Positions 57,501 through 64,000 of a stretch of 64,000 bases of DNA are shown piece after piece (the first letter of the stretch is position 1; every line of letters starts with the position of its first letter). The stretch is from Gordonia polyisoprenivorans NBRC 16320 = JCM 10675 (GTDB taxonomy: Bacteria > Actinomycetota > Actinomycetes > Mycobacteriales > Mycobacteriaceae). Location of the stretch: NCBI RefSeq assembly GCF_000241325.1, contig NZ_BAEI01000054.1, forward strand, positions 94,204-158,203, read 5' to 3'. The notes beneath the pieces were generated by a model. It did not search any database, had not been told where the DNA came from, and was given only the letters and a program-made list of their open reading frames with translations. A program made the translations under genes and the position numbers.

Positions 57501-60215
57501 CACTCCCGGCACTGGTTCGCCACCCGCGCCCGCTCCTCCCGGTCGCGTGCGGCGAGCGCCGGCTTCACCCCACGACCGGGCACCCTGCTCGGCGAGCACA
57601 TCGCGGTCGGTGACATCACCCACCTCTGGCGCGCCGACCTCACCCCCGAGGCCCTGCCGTACCCGGGACATCACCTGCTGCACGGACTCGAGGTGGTCCC
57701 CGTCTCGGTGCTCGTGGCCACCCTCGGCGCCGCCGCGGCCCACCTCGGTGCCGACGCGCTGACCGACATCGGCTTGCGCCATCCGATCGCGGTGGACCGG
57801 CCGCGACGCATCCACGTCGTCGCCGACGCCGACTCGGTGTCCATCTCGTCCTCGGCGATCACCGACGACGACACCTCGCGGTGGGTCCGCCACGTCACCG
57901 CGCGACCGACATCGTCGACCCTGCCGGGCCGGCGCCCAAGCCCCCACCCCGACAACGGTTCCCGGCCGATCGACACCGCCGACCTGGTGGCGATGACGCC
58001 GACCTCCTCGACCGCAGATCTCCTCGCCGAATGGGGCGTGCAGGGGCAGCCCTTCGCCTGGGAGGTGTCACGCGTCGCGCGCAGCACCGGCCGAATGCTG
58101 GCCGACATCGGGTTACCCGAGCCCTCGCCGGCCGCGATGCTCGACGCGGCGGCCCACGTCGCCCGACTCGTCGACGACTCGACCCGCGACCTGATGGTTC
58201 CCGCCCGGATCGACTCGGTGCTCCTGCCGATAACCCTGCGCGGCACCCGCGCCGTCCTCGACATCCGCCGAGTGGTGTCCGACGATGCCGACCTCGTGGT
58301 CGACATAGTCGGATCCACCGAGGACGCCGACGACGCCCTCCTCGTCCGCGGCCTGCGGTTCACCCTGGTCGACGCCGAACCCGGTGTGGCCGAATCCGCT
58401 GTGGCGGAAGCCGATCCGCAGTCGCTGGTCCGCACCGTGGTGTGGCGCGAGGACGTCGGAACCGACACGGCCTCACCGACGACGATCGCACAAAGCGACG
58501 CGGTGGCTGTGCTCGGCGACGCGCATGCCCTCGCCGTGGCACTCGCGCGTGCGGGAGTGCCATGCCGCGATCGGGCCGAGGACGCCCGCCACGTCATCTA
58601 CGTCGCTCCCACCACCGCGGCGGACCCCGATCAGTTGGCTGCCGATCATGCTGCTGCCGCGGCGGGAATGACCTCGGAGGTCACCGCCGTCATCGCACGG
58701 ATGGCCCGGAACGCGACCTCGCAGACCCTGTGGATCGTGACCCGCGGTGTGCGCGAACCGAACTCGCCCGGCGATCTGCCCCAGAGCGCGCTGTGGGGGT
58801 TGGCCACGGTGATGGCCGAGGAGCACCCCGACGCGTGGGGCGGACTGATCGATCTGGCCGCAGGTGCCGATCCGGCCACCGCGGCGCCGCTGATCACCGA
58901 GCGGCTCGGTCGGCCGTGGGGCGGTATCGCCGCCTTGCGCGACGGTCGGCTGCTCCGTCCGAGCCTCGAACCCCTCCAGACCCCCGAGTCCCGCGACGAC
59001 ACCGAGACCCGCGGCGAGGCAACGCATCCCGCACCACGCGCCGGCGTCATGCTGCGCTGCCGCCCGGATGCCGCCTACCTCGTCACCGGGGGACTCGGGG
59101 CACTCGGCCGCGTGATCGCCGGACGGCTCGTCGATCACGGTGCCCGCCGGCTCATCCTGGTCGGCCGCACCGGTCTGCCGGCGCGCCGCGACTGGGACCG
59201 AGCCGATCTCGACCCGATCCTCCGCGACCGCATCAACACCGTGCGCGACCTGGAGAGTCGCGGCATCACCGTCACAGTCGTCGCACTCGACGTCGCCGAC
59301 AGCGCGGCCGTGCAGGCCTTCCTCAGCCGTCGTGACGATGAGGGTGCCGCACCCATCCGTGGTGTCGTGCACGCGGCCGGGGTCACCGAGAACAGACTGC
59401 TCACCGAGACCGACGACACCGCACTGACCACCGTCATGCGACCCAAGATCGCCGGGGCGCAGATACTGCACGAGGTCTTCGGCGACAGCCTGGACTTCTT
59501 CGAGATGACCGGGAGCGCCGGTGTGCATTTCGGTATTGCGGGCCAGGGCGGCTACGCCGCGGCCAACGCCTACCTCGACGCGCTCGCGCGCCTGCGCCGC
59601 CATACCGGTACCCCGGCCCTGACGATCGACTGGGTCGCCTGGCAGGGACTGGGGTTCGCGGTCGACGCCGACATCGTCACCGCCGAACTCGCCCGCCGCG
59701 GATCCCGGCCCGTCACCCCGGCAGAGGCACTGCACGCCTGGGACCTGATCTCCGAATCCGGTGTGGCACAAGCAGTCGTTCTCCCGCCACCACCGCCCGC
59801 ACCGAACGCCGACGACGCCACCACTGGCACACCGTCGTGGTCGCAGATGGCCAGGCCCGACCTGCTCGCCGGATTGCGCGACGGCTTGCGAGCGATCCTG
59901 GCCCGGGAACTGCGGATGTCGGAGGCCGACCTGCTCACCGACGTCCCCTTCGCCGAGTTCGGCCTCAATTCGCTGATGGCCATGTCGATCCGCCGGGATG
60001 CCGAGAAACTGGCCGGTCTCGAACTGTCGGCGACGATGCTGTGGAATCACCCGACCATCGATGCGCTGGCCGACTACCTCGCCACCCGGATCGCCGGTGA
60101 CGACGAGCCGGCCGCACAACTGCCCGCCGAGGATTCCGGTGGCCTGCTCGACGATCTCTTCGCCGACGCCGAGTCCGCGCCGTCACCGCTGGGTGCGGAG
60201 CACGGTCTCCGATGA
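54546..60215 (+). CDS. Type I polyketide synthase, ACP-KS-AT-DH-KR-ACP
   Basis: An 1889-residue modular synthase. The N-terminal ACP has GVGSRDAV with Ser50. The KS (about 115-540) has DTACSSSL with Cys288, EAHGTGTLLGDP and KSNLGHLEAA. The AT (about 655-950) has GHSMGE with Ser745 and VASH later, the position that favours methylmalonyl-CoA. The DH (about 1015-1290) has HLLHGLEVVP with His1043 and LDAAAH. The KR (about 1500-1720) has VTGGLGALG and Tyr1670. The C-terminal ACP has GLNSLMAM with Ser1809. No enoylreductase is seen, so the module should leave a double bond. The N-terminal ACP would receive the acyl group from the FAAL, as in PpsA. Coupled to both neighbours by 4-bp overlaps. Confidence 0.93.
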   Translation: MTSGDRADRGEDDRAERQLRDWLVDRLVLMGCDPDGVDVDTPFHDLGVGSRDAVVLAGELAEYLGRPVSPVDLWEHPSVAALARFALGRDTGSAATDSAPAARNPDTDARPVTDTDDLIAVVGVGCRFPGGILGPQQYWDFLLAEGDAIGHVDPQRWESFADGTAETDAALARTTTWGGFLNDIDAFDAEFFDISPSEADKMDPQQRLLLEVSHEALENAGIPAESLRHSQTGVFVGACAGEYGFLATADLAEVDNWSGTGGALSVIANRVSYHYDLRGPSITVDTACSSSLVAIHLAVASLRSGESSTALAAGVNVMLSPAITRSFDRNDAMSPSGRCHSFDAAADGYVRSEGCGVVVLKRLADARRDGDHVLAVVRGSAINSDGHSNGLMAPNPSAQMAVLRAAYISAGIGPREVDYVEAHGTGTLLGDPIEARALGAVAGRGRPADDPLLIGAVKSNLGHLEAAAGIAGFLKVALALEKGCLPATPGFSEPNPHIDFDNLRLKVVAETTPWPTTGRPRRGGVSAFGFGGTNAHLVLEQAPEPEALTGPAAGSMDSTGRSPKSPIATLVVAGRSRERIATTAGALADWLDGDGVSVPLAEVVDGLDHHRDRARAFATVVATDHAAAIIGLRALADGVSAPGVVAAHEQPCRPGTVFVYSGQGSQWVGMARGLLAHDPAFADALEEIEPDFVEQVGFSLIEVVRSGAPVTGIDHIQPVLTGLQLTLTRLWRAHGIVPDAVIGHSMGEVAAAVVAGALSVADGLKVIATRSRLMRRLAGQGAMALIELDAPSAHELVAGFPGVTVAVLASPRQCVIAGAPEQVDAVVDRVAAQDRLARRVEVDVASHHPIIDPVLPDLRAALADLSPRRPHLPLLSTTLDTGEPTFDADYWCANLRNPVRFASAVARAGADHGVFVEVSPHPLLTHAIDETLSDIHHHAVPTLLRDADEVTTFHTHLNIARTDRRHIPAPDPSSPHPQLPTTPWHHSRHWFATRARSSRSRAASAGFTPRPGTLLGEHIAVGDITHLWRADLTPEALPYPGHHLLHGLEVVPVSVLVATLGAAAAHLGADALTDIGLRHPIAVDRPRRIHVVADADSVSISSSAITDDDTSRWVRHVTARPTSSTLPGRRPSPHPDNGSRPIDTADLVAMTPTSSTADLLAEWGVQGQPFAWEVSRVARSTGRMLADIGLPEPSPAAMLDAAAHVARLVDDSTRDLMVPARIDSVLLPITLRGTRAVLDIRRVVSDDADLVVDIVGSTEDADDALLVRGLRFTLVDAEPGVAESAVAEADPQSLVRTVVWREDVGTDTASPTTIAQSDAVAVLGDAHALAVALARAGVPCRDRAEDARHVIYVAPTTAADPDQLAADHAAAAAGMTSEVTAVIARMARNATSQTLWIVTRGVREPNSPGDLPQSALWGLATVMAEEHPDAWGGLIDLAAGADPATAAPLITERLGRPWGGIAALRDGRLLRPSLEPLQTPESRDDTETRGEATHPAPRAGVMLRCRPDAAYLVTGGLGALGRVIAGRLVDHGARRLILVGRTGLPARRDWDRADLDPILRDRINTVRDLESRGITVTVVALDVADSAAVQAFLSRRDDEGAAPIRGVVHAAGVTENRLLTETDDTALTTVMRPKIAGAQILHEVFGDSLDFFEMTGSAGVHFGIAGQGGYAAANAYLDALARLRRHTGTPALTIDWVAWQGLGFAVDADIVTAELARRGSRPVTPAEALHAWDLISESGVAQAVVLPPPPPAPNADDATTGTPSWSQMARPDLLAGLRDGLRAILARELRMSEADLLTDVPFAEFGLNSLMAMSIRRDAEKLAGLELSATMLWNHPTIDALADYLATRIAGDDEPAAQLPAEDSGGLLDDLFADAESAPSPLGAEHGLR

Positions 60216-63200
60216 GCGCCGACGACCTCGAATCCGTTCTGCGCGACTGGCTGACCACGCGGCTCGCCGCCCTCGTCGATCGCCCGGCAAGCGACATCGA
60301 TCCGACGGTGGCGCTGGCCGATCTCGGGCTCGGTTCCCGGGACTCGGTGATGATCTCCGGTGAACTCACCGAGTTCCTCGGCAGGCAGGTCTCGCCCGTC
60401 GAGTTCTGGGAGCATCCGACGATCGACGCGCTGGTGGCCCACCTGTGCCTCGGGGACCACGTCGAACCGCAGTCGGCATCGGCGGGGCGATCATCGGCCG
60501 ACGACGGTCCGATCGCGGTGGTCGGCATCGGATGCCGATTCCCCGGCGGGATCAGCGGTCCCGACGAGTACTGGCAATTTCTCTGTGCCGGCGGTGATGC
60601 CGTCACCACCGTGCCGCGGGGCCGGTGGGACCGTTTCGACGACGGTCGTCCCGAGGTTGTCGACGCCCTCGCCTCGACCACCCGCCACGGCTCCTTCCTC
60701 GACGACGTCGAGGGTTTCGACGCCGACTTCTTCGAGATCACCGCCCGCGAGGCGGCCAAGATGGATCCGCAGCAGCGTCTGATGCTCGAGGTCGTCTGGG
60801 AAGCCCTCGAACATGCCGGGATCCGACCCGAATCCCTGCGCCGGTCGCCGACCGGTGTCTTCGTCGGCGCCTGCGCCGGCGAATACGGGTATCTCGCGTC
60901 CACCGACCTGCCGACGATCGACGCGTGGAGCAATCTCGGTGCGGCCCTGAGCATCATCGCCAATCGGCTGTCCTATGTCCTCGATCTGCGTGGCCCGTCG
61001 TTGACGATCGACACGGCGTGTTCGTCGTCGTTGGTGGCGATCCACCTCGCGACCCAGAGCCTGCGGTCCGGTGAAGCAGACGTCGCGGTCGCGGGCGGGG
61101 TGAACCTACTGTTGACGCCGGCGGTGTTCGCCGGTTTCGATCAGTCCGGCGCGTTGTCGCCGACCGGCGCGTGTCATGCCTTCGACGCCGCCGCCGACGG
61201 TTTCGTGCGCGGTGAGGGAGCGGGGGCGGTCATCCTCAAGCGTCTCGATGACGCGCTCACCGCCGGCGACCGAATCCTCGCCGTCATCCGCGGTACCGCG
61301 GTGAACCAGGACGGCCATTCCAATGGGCTGTTCGCCCCCAATCCCGCCGCGCAGATGGAGGTGCTGCGCACCGCGTACACCCGCGCGGGCATCGGCGTGC
61401 GCGAGATCGACTACGTCGAGACCCACGGGACGGGGACCCTGCTCGGTGACCCGATCGAGGCCCGCGCACTGGGCACGGTGCTCGGCCGTGGGCGCCCTGC
61501 CGACGCGCCTCTGCTACTCGGTGCGGTCAAGACCAACCTGGGGCACCTCGAGGCTGCCGCCGGGATCGCAGGTTTCATCAAGACCGTCCTGGCGTGTTCG
61601 CGCGGCACCATCCCGGCCACTCTGCATCAGCGAGAACCCAACCCCCACATACCATTCGACCAACTGCGGCTGCAGGTCGTCGACACCAAGCGGGCATGGC
61701 CGAGTACCGGACGACCACGACGAGCGGGCGTGTCGTCCTTCGGTTTCGGTGGCACCAATGCGCACATCGTCGTCGAGCAGGCACCCGTCGTGCATCGCGA
61801 TCCGCCGCCCGTCGACATGCTCGCCCCGGCGGTGAGCACCCTGGTCCTCTCGGGCCGCAGCGCCGAGCGGGTCGTCGATCTCGCCGCGACAGTCGCGGAC
61901 TGGATGACCACCGACGGTGCCGGGATCCCGGTCCCCGACATCGCCCACACCCTCAATCATCACCGGGCGGTGTTGCCGGTGACCGCCACCGTCACCGCCC
62001 GCGATCGGGCGGGCACGATCGCCGGACTGCGCGCCCTCGCCGGTGGCGACACGGTGGATGGAGCTGTTGCCGTCGGGGTGACCCCGCCACGGGAGGACGC
62101 CGCGCGCGCAACGGGTACCGTGTTCGTCTACTCGGGCCAGGGCTCCCAGTGGGCCGGGATGGCCGCCGTTCTGCTCGCCGACGAACCCGCCTTCGCCGAC
62201 GCCGTCGACGAGATGGAGGCCGACTTTCTCGACCACGTCGGATTCTCACTGCGCAACGCTCTGGCCGAGCGCCGCGACCTGCACGGTGACGCCGAGGTGC
62301 AACCGGTACTGATGGGCCTGCAGGTGGCGCTCACCCGGCTCTGGGCACATCACGGTGTGCATCCCGACGCGGTGATCGGGCAATCGATGGGGGAGGTGAG
62401 CGCCGCGGTCGTCGCCGGCATGCTCACCGTCGCCGAGGGACTTGCCGTGATCGGTATCCGCTCGCGGTTGATGTCGGCGGCCCCGGCCGGCGGTGTCGCG
62501 GTCCTGCGCCTCTCGTGCGATGAGGTCGCGGCACGACTGGCAGCACATCCGGGCGTCGAGATCGCCGGTCACCTCGCACCGCGGCAGACGGTGGTGGCCG
62601 GTCCACCCGAGGCCGTCGACGCGGTGCTCGCCGAGGTCCTCGCCGACGGCGTGTTCGCGCGCAGGGTCGCCATGACGGTCGCCTCGCACACCGCGCTGAT
62701 GGATCCGCTTCTGGGACCACTGCGTTCGGCATTGGCCGACCTGGCTCCGCGGCCCGCTCGGATACCGTTCCTGTCCACCGTGCACCCGGCATCCGCGGAC
62801 TCCGCCGCTCCGGTGGTCGACGCCGACTACTGGGCCGACAACCTGCGGATGCCGGTACGGCTGGCACAGGCGGTCGCCCGCGGTGCCGAAGACCATGCGA
62901 CCTTCGTCGAGATCAGCCCGCACCCCATCCTCGGCCAGGCGCTCGTCGAATGCCTGGAGGAGTCGGGGGCCGAGGACGCCGAGGTCGTCGCGACACTGCA
63001 CCGCGACCGTGACGACACCATCTCGTTCCACCGCGCGTATCACGCTGCCGCCCAGGGTGTTCCGTCGACCCCGCATCCGGCCGAACCGCATCCGGTACTA
63101 CCGCGCACGCCGTGGCGACACACGCCGTTCTGGCTGCCCACACCCACCCGATCCCCGGGAGCGTCGGCGGGGCCCGGAGCAGGGTCACCTTCCTATCCCG

Positions 63201-64000
63201 CCGACGGTCGCGTCCCCCGATCGTGGTGGCATCACCTGGCCTGGCCGACGATGCCGGCACCCCGCACCTCGACGCTCGTGCACCCGCAGCGCTGGGTGAT
63301 CGTCGGTGACGGTGTCGATACGGAGTCGATCACCGTGCTGCGCGCCACGCTTCCCGGCGGCTCGCAGATCATCCCGATCGACCCCGATACATTCGCCGAC
63401 GATACGGACGATTCGGAAACGTTGAGCCAGAGCATCTCCGGCGCCGATCGTGTGATCTTCGCCCCGGCCACAGAGGCGGATCCGTTCTCTGCGCAACCGG
63501 CATATCGGTTGTTCTCAGTGGCGCGTCGCCTCGTCGGCGCTGCCGTGTCGAGTGGCACCCGACCCCGGCTGCACCTGATCACCCGCAACGGCGCACCGCT
63601 GGCCGATGGCGATCACGCCGTCCCCGCGCACGCCGCCCTGTGGGGACTGGGACGCACTTTGGCGCTGGAACATCCCGAGATCTGGGGCGGTGTCCTCGAC
63701 GTCGACGCCTCGGTCCCCGGCGGCGTCGTCGCACGCTATCTGCTCGACGAGATCGGCGCCGACGATCACAAGGATCAGGTGGTCTACCGGGCCGGCGCAC
63801 GTCGTGTCCCGCGACTGCGTGCGGGCGTGAGATCGTCCGACGATGTCGGGGGAGAACCGATCACCGGACAGACACATCTGGTCGTCGGCGCCACCGGACA
63901 CATCGGCCCGCACCTGATCGCTCACCTCGCCGACCGCGGGGCGCACACCGTCGTCGCCGTCTCGCGCACTCCGGGCACACGTCTCGATCCGCTCGTCGCC
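60212..64000 (+). CDS. Type I polyketide synthase, ACP-KS-AT-KR..., cut by the window end
   Basis: The first 1263 residues of a second synthase. The N-terminal ACP has GLGSRDSV with Ser42 and is clearly homologous to that of the preceding PKS. The KS (about 98-520) has DTACSSSL with Cys270, ETHGTGTLLGDP and KTNLGHLEAA. The AT (about 640-930) has GQSMGE with Ser725, where Gln724 replaces the usual His, and VASH. There is no DH-like segment. A structural KR half runs from about 1025. The catalytic KR Rossmann fold begins at about 1223 (LVVGATGHIGPHLIAHLADR) and runs off the end. The ATG overlaps the previous stop as ATGA. A KR-only module would give a hydroxyl group. Confidence 0.93.
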   Translation, partial: MSADDLESVLRDWLTTRLAALVDRPASDIDPTVALADLGLGSRDSVMISGELTEFLGRQVSPVEFWEHPTIDALVAHLCLGDHVEPQSASAGRSSADDGPIAVVGIGCRFPGGISGPDEYWQFLCAGGDAVTTVPRGRWDRFDDGRPEVVDALASTTRHGSFLDDVEGFDADFFEITAREAAKMDPQQRLMLEVVWEALEHAGIRPESLRRSPTGVFVGACAGEYGYLASTDLPTIDAWSNLGAALSIIANRLSYVLDLRGPSLTIDTACSSSLVAIHLATQSLRSGEADVAVAGGVNLLLTPAVFAGFDQSGALSPTGACHAFDAAADGFVRGEGAGAVILKRLDDALTAGDRILAVIRGTAVNQDGHSNGLFAPNPAAQMEVLRTAYTRAGIGVREIDYVETHGTGTLLGDPIEARALGTVLGRGRPADAPLLLGAVKTNLGHLEAAAGIAGFIKTVLACSRGTIPATLHQREPNPHIPFDQLRLQVVDTKRAWPSTGRPRRAGVSSFGFGGTNAHIVVEQAPVVHRDPPPVDMLAPAVSTLVLSGRSAERVVDLAATVADWMTTDGAGIPVPDIAHTLNHHRAVLPVTATVTARDRAGTIAGLRALAGGDTVDGAVAVGVTPPREDAARATGTVFVYSGQGSQWAGMAAVLLADEPAFADAVDEMEADFLDHVGFSLRNALAERRDLHGDAEVQPVLMGLQVALTRLWAHHGVHPDAVIGQSMGEVSAAVVAGMLTVAEGLAVIGIRSRLMSAAPAGGVAVLRLSCDEVAARLAAHPGVEIAGHLAPRQTVVAGPPEAVDAVLAEVLADGVFARRVAMTVASHTALMDPLLGPLRSALADLAPRPARIPFLSTVHPASADSAAPVVDADYWADNLRMPVRLAQAVARGAEDHATFVEISPHPILGQALVECLEESGAEDAEVVATLHRDRDDTISFHRAYHAAAQGVPSTPHPAEPHPVLPRTPWRHTPFWLPTPTRSPGASAGPGAGSPSYPADGRVPRSWWHHLAWPTMPAPRTSTLVHPQRWVIVGDGVDTESITVLRATLPGGSQIIPIDPDTFADDTDDSETLSQSISGADRVIFAPATEADPFSAQPAYRLFSVARRLVGAAVSSGTRPRLHLITRNGAPLADGDHAVPAHAALWGLGRTLALEHPEIWGGVLDVDASVPGGVVARYLLDEIGADDHKDQVVYRAGARRVPRLRAGVRSSDDVGGEPITGQTHLVVGATGHIGPHLIAHLADRGAHTVVAVSRTPGTRLDPLVA

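Noticed and set aside
54552..60119. Long antisense open frames under the PKS genes
   Set aside because: They are rich in Arg, Gly and His and change frame often, as expected opposite GC-rich coding DNA; the sense strand has clear domains throughout.

Overview
The window is one contiguous, gene-dense, high-GC chromosome segment from a mycolic-acid actinobacterium, most likely Gordonia or a close relative. It carries mycothiol (mshC), Pup-proteasome, deazaflavin-dependent oxidoreductase and FAAL/PKS genes. Its gene order closely follows the Mycobacterium tuberculosis stretch from Rv2141c down to Rv2065, but extra genes are inserted and the end is different. I saw no insertion sequence, phage, CRISPR array, tRNA or rRNA. 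The genus is inferred from gene content only.

Bases 1-9706 hold housekeeping and conserved actinobacterial genes: an M20 peptidase tail, a PEBP protein, pyrD, DUF5703, a lipoprotein, uppP, the three-gene set phosphomutase/DUF3090/SCO1664, mshC, a small protein and a PAC2 protein. Bases 9757-21619 hold metH, a family II pyrophosphatase, a frameshifted Gpi18-like membrane glycosyltransferase, a HAD hydrolase, hisE-hisG, an acyl-CoA thioesterase, a secreted PE-PPE-type esterase and a RecB-like nuclease.

Bases 21811-38613 hold the Pup-proteasome region: trmI, mpa, then an inserted FHA-ABC exporter and glgP, then dop, pup, prcB, prcA, pafA, pafB, pafC, tatA and tatC. Dop deamidates the Gln-ended Pup found here, PafA ligates it to targets, Mpa unfolds them and PrcBA degrades them. 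PafBC is the DNA-damage regulator pair. helY, a DUF4333 protein, a 5'-3' exonuclease-like protein, an Xaa-Pro peptidase, a PPOX-type oxidoreductase and an SDR follow.

Bases 46374-51433 encode part of cobalamin synthesis: cobL-cobM-cobK on + and cobH-cobIJ on -. B12-dependent MetH is in the same window. From 51556 the mycobacterial order ends. A type II thioesterase, a 534-bp partly AT-rich regulatory region, a fatty-acyl-AMP ligase and two modular type I PKSs follow, the second cut by the window end. This resembles the FadD26-PpsA loading system of mycobacterial phthiocerol lipids and is the best candidate for an undescribed system here.

Two sequence-level themes recur. At least sixteen genes have a TANNNT hexamer only 6-8 bases before the start codon, as expected for leaderless mRNAs, and several starts were chosen on that basis. 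Three genes (PEBP, uppP, metH) end in short tandem duplications that include their own stop codon.
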